Assembly (NCBI GenBank): GCA_034926235.1
Contig: JAYFRE010000075.1
Coordinates: 1-38,963 of the forward strand
DNA length: 38,963 nucleotides
Origin: JAYFRE01 sp034926235
GTDB lineage: Bacteria; Pseudomonadota; Alphaproteobacteria; Rhodospirillales; Magnetospirillaceae
Direction: 5' to 3'
The notes beneath the pieces are model-generated. The model was given only the letters and a program-made list of their open reading frames with translations, had not been told where the DNA came from and ran no database searches. Within the stretch, counting starts at the first letter, position 1; each line of letters begins with the position of its first letter. The position numbers and the translations under genes are program-made. Positions 31,558 through 38,963 of this stretch are shown in pieces.

Positions 31558-33213
31558 CTAAAGCAGCTTCGGCGGTATTGTGGGATCGATATTGGCTCGG
31601 ATCCCGCCCGAGAAGGATTGCACCGAAAAACCGTTCTGCAACAGCACGCGCGCGGCGAAGTAGCTCATTTTGCCGAAGGTGCACAATGTGACCACGGGAC
31701 GGTTCTTATCGAGCTTATCCAGATTGGCGCGCAGGCCGTCGAAGGGAATGTTGATCGCGCCTTGAACCGGATAGGCCTGAGCCAGGGGCGCGCCGCGGAC
31801 ATCGACGCATTGCGTTTTGCCATCGTTGGGCAGGTCATAGACGTAGGAGATCAGCCCGTCCTCCATATTGGTGGCGGCGAAACCGGCCAGATTGACGATG
31901 TCCTTGGCCGATCCGAAAGGCGGGGCGTAGGCCAGTTCCAGATGGCACAGATCCTCGATGGTCATCTGTGCCGTGATCGCCGTCGCCATCACGTCCAGAC
32001 GCTTGTCCACGCCTTCCGCGCCGGTGGACTGCGCGCCCAGCAAACGGCCGGTTTCAGGGTCCCAGACGATCTTCAGCATGATCGGCTTGGCGCCCGGGAA
32101 ATAGCCCGCATGATGGCTGTCCACGACCGTGACGCTGCGATAAGGGCGGCCTTCGCGCTGCAGCCGCTGTTCGCTCCAGCCGGTGATGCCGGCGGCGATG
32201 TCGAAGGCGCGCAGGATCGCGGTACCGAGTGACCCCGGATAAGGCCGGGCCTTGGCGCCCAGGAAAATGTGGTCGGCGGCGACCCGGCCTTGGCGGTTGG
32301 CGGGACCGCCAAGGGGCACGGCGGTCGGACCGCCCAGAACCCGGTCCTCGGTTTCGATCGCATCGCCGGCGGCGTAGATGTCGGGATCGGAAGTGCGCAT
32401 GAAGGAATCGACGACGATGTGGCCGCGCTTGCCCAGGGTCAGACCGGCTTCCTGCGCCAGGGCTGTTTCGGGACGCACGCCGATCGACAGCACGACGAAA
32501 TCCGCATCGAGGGTTTTGCCGGACGCCAGTTGAACCGAAACGCCCTTGTCGTGGCCCTTGAACTGGGCAACCTGCTCGCCCAGATGCAGAGCGACCTTAT
32601 GCCGGACAAGTTCGGACTCGATCGCCAGCGTCATTTTGTGATCGAGTTGGGGCAGAACTTGAGTCTGCAATTCGACCAGATGGACATCGATGTCCTTGCG
32701 CCGCAATTGTTCGGCCATTTCGAGGCCGATGAACCCGGCGCCGACGACCACCGAGCGCATGCCGGCGCCGGCGGCGGCGGCGATACGGTCCATATCGGCC
32801 AGATTGCGCAAGGTCAGGATGCGTGGATCATCCGCACCGGGCATCGGCGGCACGAACGGCGCCGCGCCGGGAGCCAACATCAGCTTGTCATAGGCGATCC
32901 ACTCGGTCTGACCGGTTTTCGTTTCGCGGACGCGGACGCGCTTGTTCGCGCGGTCGATCGATTCGGCTTCGCAATGGACGCGGACGTCGATGTTGAGTTG
33001 GGCTTTGAGCGAGGCCGGCGTTTGAACGGCCAGAACATCGCGCGTGGGAATTTCGCCGCCGATGTGGTAGGGCAGGCCGCAATTGGCGAACGAGACGTCC
33101 GGGCCGCGCTCGATGATAGTGATCGCCGCCTTTTCATCCAGACGCCGTGCGCGGGCGGCGAATGACGCCCCGGCGGCTACTCCGCCGATGACGAGAATAT
33201 TTTTGGTGCTCAT
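31558..33213 (-). CDS. CoA-disulfide reductase-like FAD oxidoreductase fused to a rhodanese domain (NADH-dependent persulfide/polysulfide reductase type)
   Basis: 551 residues. The FAD site G-G-V-A-A-G-A-S lies near 10-17, with redox Cys45 in F-A-N-C-G-L-P-Y. The NAD site G-A-G-F-I-G-L-E is near residue 160, and A-A-G-D-A is near 290. A C-terminal rhodanese domain (about 455-551) has its catalytic Cys511 in V-T-L-C-T-F-G-K-M-S. Such fusions reduce CoA disulfide, CoA-persulfide or polysulfide with NADH and can release hydrogen sulfide. Both active cysteines are present. It is divergent from a BigR/SqrR-like repressor, with a palindrome in shared promoters; AAGGAG supports the start. Confidence 0.93.
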   Translation of the reverse strand: MSTKNILVIGGVAAGASFAARARRLDEKAAITIIERGPDVSFANCGLPYHIGGEIPTRDVLAVQTPASLKAQLNIDVRVHCEAESIDRANKRVRVRETKTGQTEWIAYDKLMLAPGAAPFVPPMPGADDPRILTLRNLADMDRIAAAAGAGMRSVVVGAGFIGLEMAEQLRRKDIDVHLVELQTQVLPQLDHKMTLAIESELVRHKVALHLGEQVAQFKGHDKGVSVQLASGKTLDADFVVLSIGVRPETALAQEAGLTLGKRGHIVVDSFMRTSDPDIYAAGDAIETEDRVLGGPTAVPLGGPANRQGRVAADHIFLGAKARPYPGSLGTAILRAFDIAAGITGWSEQRLQREGRPYRSVTVVDSHHAGYFPGAKPIMLKIVWDPETGRLLGAQSTGAEGVDKRLDVMATAITAQMTIEDLCHLELAYAPPFGSAKDIVNLAGFAATNMEDGLISYVYDLPNDGKTQCVDVRGAPLAQAYPVQGAINIPFDGLRANLDKLDKNRPVVTLCTFGKMSYFAARVLLQNGFSVQSFSGGIRANIDPTIPPKLL

Positions 33214-33279
33214 GATCCGACTCCTTGTCCACTCCCGTCGAAGACGTCTTTTTGTCCGGTTGGCCGGCCAGACGAGATG

Positions 33280-33308
33280 TTGATTTATATAATATCAAAT
33301 TATATAGT
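33280..33308 (+). promoter_or_regulatory. Promoter of the ArsR-family regulator operon
   Basis: TTGATT (33280-33285), 17-base spacer, TATAGT (33303-33308). The ATG is 31 bases past the -10. Spacing and hexamers suit a housekeeping sigma-70 promoter. The palindrome at 33286-33306 fills the spacer. Confidence 0.65.
33286..33306. promoter_or_regulatory. Persulfide-repressor operator candidate
   Basis: Perfect palindrome TATATAAT (33286-33293) and ATTATATA (33299-33306) with a 5-base spacer, inside two overlapping divergent promoters. A bound dimer would block both. AT-rich palindromes of this kind are typical BigR targets, but the protein-site match is inference. Confidence 0.65.
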
Positions 33309-33316
33309 GTTTTCAA
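33289..33316 (-). promoter_or_regulatory. Promoter of the CoA-disulfide reductase-rhodanese gene
   Basis: On the minus strand: TTGAAA (33316-33311), 16-base spacer, TATTAT (33294-33289). It overlaps the palindrome and the opposing promoter, giving joint control. Confidence 0.6.
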
Positions 33317-33338
33317 GTATAGTGATTGAGGCACGCGT

Positions 33339-33665
33339 ATGGATTCCACCGAAATCAGCATGAAACGCATGCGGGCGGCGGCCTGTGCCGCCACGGACAC
33401 CTTGAAGGCGCTCGCCAATCAGGACCGGCTTTTGCTCATGTGCCAGCTGAGCCAGGGAGAAAAGTGCGTGAGCGATCTGGAAGCGCTGCTGGATATCCGT
33501 CAGCCGACGCTGTCACAGCAATTGGGCGTGTTGCGCAATGAGGGGTTCGTCAGCACAAGACGGGAAGGCAAGCGTATTTATTACGCCGTGTCCGACGCAA
33601 AAGTCCTGGCTCTGCTGCAGACCCTTTACGAGCATTATTGCCCGCAAATGGATGAGCGGAAATGA
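33339..33665 (+). CDS. ArsR/SmtB-family repressor, BigR/SqrR-like persulfide sensor
   Basis: 108 residues, winged helix with V-S-D-L-E and Q-P-T-L-S-Q-Q-L-G-V-L-R. Cys35 (in L-L-M-C-Q-L) and Cys101 (in H-Y-C-P) match the two cysteines which in BigR and SqrR form a tetrasulfide on exposure to sulfane sulfur, releasing DNA. A third, Cys43, is unusual. Context fits: divergent persulfide reductase, downstream YeeE/YedE-type transporters. Its stop overlaps the next ATG (ATGA). Metal sensing cannot be excluded from sequence, but the cysteine spacing favours sulfur. Confidence 0.88.
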   Translation: MDSTEISMKRMRAAACAATDTLKALANQDRLLLMCQLSQGEKCVSDLEALLDIRQPTLSQQLGVLRNEGFVSTRREGKRIYYAVSDAKVLALLQTLYEHYCPQMDERK

Positions 33666-34105
33666 GCATCGATTGGACGCATTTTACCCCCGGTTTGTCG
33701 TTGGCCGGCGGCATGACGATCGGGATTGCCGCGGCTCTGATGATTCTGGGCATCGGACGCATCGCCGGCATCAGCGGTATTCTGGGCGGATTGCTGCAAG
33801 GCGCGCGGGGGAATGACGCCGTCTGGCGGGCGGCTTTCGTGATCGGACTGATCCTGTCGCCGATTCTTTACGAGATATTCGCGGATATGCCCGACATCCG
33901 GATCAATACCAGCGCGCCGGTTCTGGTGCTGGCCGGATTATTGGTCGGTTTCGGCAGCCGATTGGGATCGGGCTGCACCAGCGGCCATGGCGTCTGCGGC
34001 TTGTCGCGCCGTTCGCCGCGATCGTTCGTGGCCACGCTTTGTTTTATGGCGTCCGGGATGCTGACCGTGTTCATCCTGCGCCATCTGATCGGAATGGGAG
34101 CTTGA
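33662..34105 (+). CDS. YeeE/YedE family half-transporter (PmpA-like)
   Basis: 147 residues, about four hydrophobic helices. The conserved cysteine loop G-S-G-C-T-S-G-H-G-V-C-G-L at about residues 103-115 is characteristic of the YeeE/YedE family, which moves thiosulfate or other sulfur compounds. It resembles the first half of the two-gene form; the second half is the next gene, one base downstream. Overlap with the ArsR gene makes them one transcript. Confidence 0.87.
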   Translation: MSIDWTHFTPGLSLAGGMTIGIAAALMILGIGRIAGISGILGGLLQGARGNDAVWRAAFVIGLILSPILYEIFADMPDIRINTSAPVLVLAGLLVGFGSRLGSGCTSGHGVCGLSRRSPRSFVATLCFMASGMLTVFILRHLIGMGA

Positions 34106-34106
34106 G

Positions 34107-34526
34107 ATGACAGCGATTCTCGCGGGAATTTCGGGGCTGATTATGGGGCTCGGGCTGATCGTCTCAGGCATGGCCAACCCGGCCAAGGTGCTGGGTTTTC
34201 TGGATATTGCCGGTTCATGGGACCCGTCGCTCGCTTTCGTCATGGGCGGGGCCGTCCTTGTCGGCCTTCTGGCCTTCACCTGGGCACGCCGTCTCGAGAG
34301 CGCCTGGAACGGCGCGCGTATCGCCTGGCCGTCGGCGACGGCGATCGACGGTCGCTTGCTGGTGGGCAGCATTCTTTTCGGCATCGGTTGGGGAATGGCG
34401 GGCATCTGCCCCGGCCCGGCACTGGTGCTGGTCGGCGGCGGCTGGGGCGACGGCATTCTGTTCGCCGTTTCGATGGTGGCGGGGATGGTCTTGTTCGGCT
34501 TCTGGCAAAAGCGTCACCCGGGCTGA
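34107..34526 (+). CDS. DUF6691/YeeE-type half-transporter (PmpB-like)
   Basis: 139 residues, about four helices. The conserved pattern G-L-I-V-S-G-M-A-N-P-A-K-V-L-G-F-L-D lies near 17-34. G-I-G-W-G-M-A-G-I-C-P-G-P-A-L lies near 91-105 and includes a membrane cysteine. This is the partner half of the preceding gene. The pair would handle a sulfur species under control of the BigR-like repressor. Terminator directly after. Confidence 0.87.
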   Translation: MTAILAGISGLIMGLGLIVSGMANPAKVLGFLDIAGSWDPSLAFVMGGAVLVGLLAFTWARRLESAWNGARIAWPSATAIDGRLLVGSILFGIGWGMAGICPGPALVLVGGGWGDGILFAVSMVAGMVLFGFWQKRHPG

Positions 34527-34557
34527 GCGCGGGACGCCTGATCGTCTTTCGGCAATG

Positions 34558-34595
34558 AAAAAGCCTTGCTCCCGGTTATGGGGGCAAGGCTTTTT
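34558..34595. terminator. Bidirectional intrinsic terminator
   Basis: AAAAAGCCTTGC (34558-34569) pairs with GCAAGGCTTTTT (34584-34595), extended inward by T-C-C-C/G-G-G-G and closed by a 6-base loop. It has a T-tract on the plus strand and, by symmetry, on the minus strand. It separates the transporter genes from the dsbA-like gene. Confidence 0.92.
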
Positions 34596-34619
34596 CGATA
34601 GTCGGGATGCCGGCGGCCG

Positions 34620-35387
34620 CTAGCCTTTCTTGGCCGGATTGCGCGCCTGGCTGAGAAGCTGCTTCAAGGATTGGGCGCTGACCGCACCGGGGATGAGTTG
34701 CTCGCCGATGATCAAGGCGGGTGTGCCGCGGATGTTCAGCGACTGGGCGAGGCGGCCGTTCCGATCGAGTTCCTCGACCAGGGCGACATCCTCCATGTCC
34801 GTCTTCAGCTTGGCGACGTCCAACCCGGCTTCGGCGGCGGCCTTCAGGACCGCTTCGTCGGTCAGGGGGCCCTTGGCGCGCATCAGCTTGCGGTGCAAAG
34901 GCTCGAATTTCTGCTGCTTTTGGGCGGCCAGGGCGGCCTTGGCGGCGAACACCGATTGCGGCCCCAGGACCGGCAGTTCCTTGACGATCAAGCGCACCTT
35001 GCCGTCCGCCTTGACGACGTCGAACAGGGTTTCGCTCATGCTTTTGCAATAGGGGCAGCGATAGTCCGAAAACAGGACGACCGTGGCGGTGCCTTCAAGA
35101 TTGCCCAGAACCGGCGAAGCGGCATCCTCGTAGATTTCGCTTTTGAGCAGAGAGAGCGCCTTCTTGGCCTCGATTTCGGCCGCCAGTTGCTCTTTCTCGC
35201 GCAGAGCCTCGATGGCTTCGGCGATGATGGTCGGGTTTTCGATGATGTATTCCCGGACCAGTTTCTTGATCGCATCCTGCTGCGCCGGGGAGAAGGGCTG
35301 TTCCTCCTGCGCCTGAGCGGGCAGGGAGGAAAAGGCGAGGATCGCCGCTAAGGGGAGGGCGGCGAAGCGGGAGAAAGGCACTGTCAT
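34620..35387 (-). CDS. DsbA-family periplasmic thiol:disulfide oxidoreductase
   Basis: 255 residues. Signal peptide cleaved near A-Q-A-Q (about residue 27), then an N-terminal helical extension rich in E/K/A (about 35-90), as in the Com1/ScsC/BdbD-like group. The thioredoxin fold carries C-P-Y-C (Cys111, Cys114) and the cis-proline loop R-G-T-P near 225. It forms or isomerises disulfides in secreted proteins. The helical extension resembles oligomerising DsbA-like proteins, so an isomerase role is possible. The 18-residue longer start was rejected because it would precede the signal peptide. Confidence 0.9.
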   Translation of the reverse strand: MTVPFSRFAALPLAAILAFSSLPAQAQEEQPFSPAQQDAIKKLVREYIIENPTIIAEAIEALREKEQLAAEIEAKKALSLLKSEIYEDAASPVLGNLEGTATVVLFSDYRCPYCKSMSETLFDVVKADGKVRLIVKELPVLGPQSVFAAKAALAAQKQQKFEPLHRKLMRAKGPLTDEAVLKAAAEAGLDVAKLKTDMEDVALVEELDRNGRLAQSLNIRGTPALIIGEQLIPGAVSAQSLKQLLSQARNPAKKG

Positions 35388-35465
35388 CGGGGGTGAATCC
35401 TTGGCGCAAGCTGCACGGGAATGACCGGCATCATGGGGCATTGGGGCTTCAAGAGCAAGAAAAGT

Positions 35466-35487
35466 GCGCCTCCGGCCCCGAAGGCGC
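35466..35487 (-). terminator. Terminator after the PPOX-fold gene
   Basis: On the minus strand GCGCCT (35487-35482) pairs with AGGCGC (35471-35466), followed by ACTTTTCTT. It lies 23 bases past the stop of the gene at 35510. Confidence 0.55.
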
Positions 35488-35509
35488 GCGCAATCTTTAG
35501 CGGCGGGTT

Positions 35510-36010
35510 TCAGACTTCTTCATGCCGCCGGGTTTTGCCTCGAACCTGGGCCGGCGTGATCTTGAGCACAACCGTATGGCGCAGGGACCGCCGGGCGCTT
35601 TCCCCGGCAAGGGCGGCGTCGTCGGGCATGTATTTTTCGACCAGCGCTACCAGGGCTTTGATCTTTTCAGCCTCGTCCAGGACTTCGGCCACCCGCCCTT
35701 CGACGCAAGCGCTTTCATAGGCGGTCGAGAATTCCATGCCGTTCTTGTAGGTGAAGGGTTTGACCCCATCGACGATGGAAAAGGTGACGTCGGGACAATG
35801 CCGGATATTATCGAGTTTGCGGCCTTCGACCGCGCAATGGGCGTAGATCGCTCCGTCCAGCAGCACATAGGACAGGGGGACGCCATAGGGTTTGCCGTCC
35901 TTGCCCAGGGTCGCCAGAATTCCGAATTCACCCCGTTCCAGCAGAAGGCGGGTCTGCGTGGCGTCCATTTCTCGATCCTTGCGCCGGATCGGTTTGCTCG
36001 CATCCATCAT
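35510..36010 (-). CDS. Pyridoxamine 5'-phosphate oxidase-fold flavin-binding protein (NimA-like)
   Basis: 166 residues. The split-barrel flavin domain shows I-R-R-K-D-R near the start, G-I-L-A-T-L-G-K-D-G-K-P-Y-G-V-P (about 30-45), Y-A-H-C-A-V-E-G-R-K-L-D-N-I, and a later S-A-C-V-E-G-R. The family includes 5-nitroimidazole resistance (Nim) proteins and F420- or haem-binding relatives; it is not the PdxH enzyme. Function is unresolved. M36010 and M36007 are both possible starts; the R-R-K-D-R motif requires one of them rather than M35968. It sits between the DsbA-like and M48 genes. Confidence 0.82.
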   Translation of the reverse strand: MMDASKPIRRKDREMDATQTRLLLERGEFGILATLGKDGKPYGVPLSYVLLDGAIYAHCAVEGRKLDNIRHCPDVTFSIVDGVKPFTYKNGMEFSTAYESACVEGRVAEVLDEAEKIKALVALVEKYMPDDAALAGESARRSLRHTVVLKITPAQVRGKTRRHEEV

Positions 36011-36141
36011 GGTTCGGATTTTCCCCGAATTGGCCGCCGGCGGCCACGGCCAGTGCGCGCCGCGTTGCGTCCCGCCCCGTATGAAGCAAGAGCGGGCGTC
36101 TCGATGTCAAGACGTCTCGGAGACTTAAGTGGAAACTACGT

Positions 36142-37506
36142 TCAACGCTTGTTCTGGCGGGCCCGGTCGCGGCCGATTTCGGCCTGGGACAGAACGTCTT
36201 CCATGCGTACGGCCTGGGGGGTCCCGGCCTTCAGCCCTTTAAGCGCCTTCTGGGAATGGAAGATCGCTTCTTCCCAGCGTTCGGCCAGCAGTGCGTATTC
36301 GGCCATGGCGGTGGAGACCATCACGTCATCGCCGCCCTTGCCATAGGCGATCGCCAAGGATCGCCAAGCGCTCGCCTGTTCGGGATCGAGACGGGTTGCG
36401 GTCTGAAGGTTGATCTTGGCCTGCGGGATCAAAGCCGGGTCCTCGGCCTCGATCTGGATGTGCCCCAACTCCTCATACAACAGAGCATTGCCGGGCAGCA
36501 GCTTCACCGCCTGTTCATATTCGGGCACGGCCTCGCGGGGATGGCCGTTTTCGAACAGCATCTGGCCTTTCAGTTCGTGAAAGAACGGATCGTTGGGCCG
36601 TTCGGCGATCAGGGCGTCGATGGCTTCCAGCGCCCGTGGCAGGTCGGGGCGGCGATAAAAGGCGATGGCGCGGGCGTAACGGGCCCAGATGGTGGGATCG
36701 TCTGCCTTGTAGCGCGCCAGAGTGCTGACCGGCGGATTGAAAAAGGCGTACAGCTTGGCCCGCATCCGCTGATGGGGTTCGTTGAACTCAGCCGGCACCG
36801 GGACGTCGGAATAGGGAGATTTTTCGACATGATGGCGGATTTCGGCGATACGGTCGGCGGACAAGGGGTGGGTGCGGACATAAGGGTCTTGGCGGTCGGT
36901 CACCAGCAGTTCCTCGCCCTCCAGAGTCTCCATGAATTCGAGGAACCCGCGCGAGGACATGCCCAGCTTGTCGAGGAAGGACATGCCGGCAGTGTCGGCG
37001 GCGCCTTCGGTCGCGCGGCTGAAGGACAGGTAGTTGCGTTCGGCGATATTGCTGCCGCCCATCATCACCGCCGTGCCGACATCGCCGCGTCCGGTGGCGA
37101 TGGCCGCTGCCGCGCCCAGAAGGAATGACGCCAGGGATTGGGCCGCCGCATTGGAATAGGCTTCGGCTCCGCGCACCAGATGACCGCCGGCGATATGGCC
37201 GCTTTCGTGGGCGATGACCCCGATCAGCTGACCGGGATTTTCGGTGCGGATGATCAGGCCGGTATTGATAAACAGATTAAGTCCTGCGGCGACAAAGGCG
37301 TTCAGCCTGTTGTCCTTGACCAGATAGATATTTACGGCTAACGGATCGACGCCCGCTTGTTGGAACAGTGGCGTGGCGTAGGTCCGGATGGTATTTTCGA
37401 TTTCCGCATCGCGGATAATGGAAATACGCTCCTGGGCCCAGGCGGCAGGAGCGGATGCCGCGCAGAAGATCAGGATGGCAAGGAAAAGAATGCGTTTCAC
37501 AAACAA
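36142..37506 (-). CDS. Periplasmic M48 metalloprotease with TPR repeats (BepA-like)
   Basis: 454 residues. Signal peptide ending near A-W-A-Q (about 25). The zinc site H-E-S-G-H (His100, Glu101, His104) with the downstream E-G-A-A-D motif (Glu167, Asp171) marks an M48 gluzincin. TPR helices fill about 270-440. BepA-type proteins check outer-membrane protein assembly and degrade stalled substrates. The start is TTG 37506 with AAGGAG six bases upstream; GTG 37500 is an alternative with the same signal peptide. Its 5' end overlaps that of the divergent gamma-glutamyltransferase gene. Confidence 0.92.
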   Translation of the reverse strand: MFVKRILFLAILIFCAASAPAAWAQERISIIRDAEIENTIRTYATPLFQQAGVDPLAVNIYLVKDNRLNAFVAAGLNLFINTGLIIRTENPGQLIGVIAHESGHIAGGHLVRGAEAYSNAAAQSLASFLLGAAAAIATGRGDVGTAVMMGGSNIAERNYLSFSRATEGAADTAGMSFLDKLGMSSRGFLEFMETLEGEELLVTDRQDPYVRTHPLSADRIAEIRHHVEKSPYSDVPVPAEFNEPHQRMRAKLYAFFNPPVSTLARYKADDPTIWARYARAIAFYRRPDLPRALEAIDALIAERPNDPFFHELKGQMLFENGHPREAVPEYEQAVKLLPGNALLYEELGHIQIEAEDPALIPQAKINLQTATRLDPEQASAWRSLAIAYGKGGDDVMVSTAMAEYALLAERWEEAIFHSQKALKGLKAGTPQAVRMEDVLSQAEIGRDRARQNKR

Positions 37507-38963
37507 GGCGATCTCCTTACCCCCTGCCGGACAGCCTAATCGTGCTCTTCGTTCCGGTCAACGGACCCTTCAGGCGATTTTGGCATGCCTCGCTCTGGCT
37601 TCTTGCGGGTCTACGCCCGCTGTGCCGGTCGGCGTGGTCGGCCATGTCGACGGGTTCGGCGGACTGGTGGCGGCGGACGAGCCCCGCGCGGCGTTGATCG
37701 GCCGGGACGTGCTGTCTTCCGGCGGATCTCCCTCCGACGCGGTGACGGCGATGGCTTTCGCCATGACGGCGACGCTGCCCTCTCAGGTCGGTCTGGGCGC
37801 CAGCGGCGCTTGCCTGGTTTATGACCGCGACAAAAAGAAAACCGAGGCTTTGGACTTCATCGCTCCGGCGGGCGGCGCAGCCTCCCAGGCGGCACGTCCC
37901 AGCGCGGTGCCGGCTTTGCCGCGCGGGCTTTACGCTCTGCATTCGCGTTATGGCCGGCTTCGCTGGGAACAGCTTCTGGCTCCGGCGGAGAGCATGTCGC
38001 GGTTGGGTTTCCCGGCGTCGCGCGCACTGGCCCGTCAGTTGGACCCGGTCGCAGAGCCGCTGATCCAGGATCCGGGCATGCGCGGCTTGTTCGTAAAGCC
38101 TGACGGGCGCTTGATCGGCGAGGGCGATATGCTGATGCGCCCCTCTCTCGGCGCGGCCCTGAGCCGGTTGCGTTCGCGCGGGGTCGGTGATTTCTACAAC
38201 GGCGCCTGGGCGCGCGAGATCGCTGCCTCGGTCACGGCGGCGGGCGGCAGCCTGACGGTCGAGGATCTTCGTAACTATTCGCCGCGTTGGCTTGACCCGA
38301 TCGCGGTCGATTATGGCAATGAGATTGCCTATTTCACGCCGCCGCCGGCCGCCGCCGGTCTGCTGGAAGCGGAATATTGGACGCTGCTTGCCGGCCAGGG
38401 GCTGTATGCCCGAGCCGACGACGCGCAAAAACCCCATCTTATGGCCGAGGTTTTCGCCAGGGGCTATGCGGCTCGTTCGGATTGGATGAATCCTGACGGC
38501 ACCACACATCGCGATCCGGCAGCAGTGCTGGCGAAGGCCCGCCTTGATTCAGTGATGGCCGGTTACTCCCCCGCCACGCATCATCCGGCGGCAGGAACGC
38601 CGCCCGACGACGTGGTTGCCGGAACCAGTCTTCTGGCGATGGATTCGGATGGAAACACAACTGTTTGCGCTATTAGTCTCAATCATCCTTTCGGGATCGG
38701 CAAACTGGCGCCCGCGCCCGGAATCATCCCGGCGGCGGCGCCCGGCGTCCGGGGGCTTGGGGCGCAATCGCTGGGGCCGATGCTGGCCATCAACAAGAAC
38801 TCCAACGAATTCCGTTTCGCCGCCGCCGCGACCGGCGGTCTTACGGCTCCGGAATCCCTGATCGGCGTCGCCCTGTCCACCCTGATCGAGAACAAGCCGT
38901 TGGGGCAAGCCCTGGCGGCGGCGCGGTTGTTCGCGCCCGGTAATACGGATGCGGTGTTCGTCG
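37490..38963 (+). CDS. Gamma-glutamyltransferase family lipoprotein, 3'-truncated by window end
   Basis: 491 residues are visible and the gene runs off the right edge. ATG 37490 has AAGGAAAAG upstream and gives an N-terminus of about 30 residues with several arginines, a hydrophobic core and the lipobox L-A-S-C, so it should be a lipoprotein. The body is a GGT: G-L-V-A-A-D-E-P-R-A-A near the N-terminus, D-A-V-T-A-M-A-F-A-M, A-G-G-S-L-T-V-E-D-L, and N-H-P-F-G. The self-cleavage site that should expose Thr reads G-T-S (Thr379) instead of the usual T-T-H. GGTs transfer or hydrolyse gamma-glutamyl groups of glutathione. The start overlaps the divergent M48 gene by 17 bases. Confidence 0.82.
   Translation, partial: MRFTNKAISLPPAGQPNRALRSGQRTLQAILACLALASCGSTPAVPVGVVGHVDGFGGLVAADEPRAALIGRDVLSSGGSPSDAVTAMAFAMTATLPSQVGLGASGACLVYDRDKKKTEALDFIAPAGGAASQAARPSAVPALPRGLYALHSRYGRLRWEQLLAPAESMSRLGFPASRALARQLDPVAEPLIQDPGMRGLFVKPDGRLIGEGDMLMRPSLGAALSRLRSRGVGDFYNGAWAREIAASVTAAGGSLTVEDLRNYSPRWLDPIAVDYGNEIAYFTPPPAAAGLLEAEYWTLLAGQGLYARADDAQKPHLMAEVFARGYAARSDWMNPDGTTHRDPAAVLAKARLDSVMAGYSPATHHPAAGTPPDDVVAGTSLLAMDSDGNTTVCAISLNHPFGIGKLAPAPGIIPAAAPGVRGLGAQSLGPMLAINKNSNEFRFAAAATGGLTAPESLIGVALSTLIENKPLGQALAAARLFAPGNTDAVFV

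Noticed and set aside
30158..31684. 508-codon antisense frame over the decarboxylase
   Set aside because: It crosses the terminator and has no domain; the decarboxylase has intact PLP and cysteine motifs.
1..38963. CRISPR arrays, tRNA or rRNA genes, transposases, integrases
   Set aside because: No regularly spaced repeats, cloverleaf-like sequences, rRNA cores or mobile-element proteins were recognised anywhere in the window.

Overview
The window is GC-rich, gene-dense bacterial chromosome. It looks like an alphaproteobacterium, most likely Rhodospirillales. Evidence: an NDUFA12-type complex I accessory protein, a DUF2155 protein, aat-accC-accB-aroQ, a long B12-dependent NrdJ, an MprF/AcvB pair, and strong third-position GC with long antisense open frames. 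No rRNA, tRNA, CRISPR array, transposase or integrase was seen. This assignment rests on family recognition, not on a search.

Layout: 1-1355 is the end of a chaperone-usher locus (usher C-terminus, then a spore-coat-U tip protein). 1559-5368 holds a secreted thermonuclease, the PLP synthase pair pdxS-pdxT divergent from a MocR/PdxR regulator, and a small YecH-like metal-binding protein. 5583-9191 is nrdJ, preceded by two NrdR-like boxes three helical turns apart. 9507-11241 is NDUFA12, two tandem MlaD-like MCE proteins and DUF2155. 11326-14837 is an uncharacterised metabolic locus: an LtnD-like dehydrogenase, a LysR regulator and a divergent DXR-like (DRL family) SAF-domain oxidoreductase. 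14995-18911 is mprF-acvB (lysyl-phosphatidylglycerol synthesis and hydrolysis). 19153-23583 is an amidohydrolase and an Lrp regulator, divergent from a four-subunit 2-oxoacid:ferredoxin oxidoreductase. 23666-26553 is a TSUP transporter and a Cache-domain chemoreceptor. 26646-29671 is aroQ-accB-accC-aat. 30073-31435 is an ornithine/lysine decarboxylase behind a leader with an upstream ORF and strong hairpins. 31558-34526 is a reactive-sulfur module: CoA-disulfide reductase fused to rhodanese, divergent from a BigR/SqrR-like regulator and two YeeE/YedE-type half-transporters. 34620-38963 is a DsbA-like thiol oxidoreductase, a PPOX-fold flavoprotein, an M48-TPR periplasmic protease and a truncated gamma-glutamyltransferase lipoprotein.

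How it fits together: the housekeeping backbone (NDUFA12/MlaD/DUF2155, aat-accC-accB-aroQ, DsbA, M48) resembles a cluster I remember as contiguous in many alphaproteobacteria. Here it appears opened by a block at about 11.3-26.6 kb and a smaller one at about 29.7-34.6 kb, both carrying accessory metabolism with dedicated regulators. The best candidates for something new are the self-regulated persulfide module with its palindrome set inside two overlapping divergent promoters, the decarboxylase leader whose upstream ORF stops inside a 9-bp-stem hairpin, and the DRL-like/LtnD-like locus.
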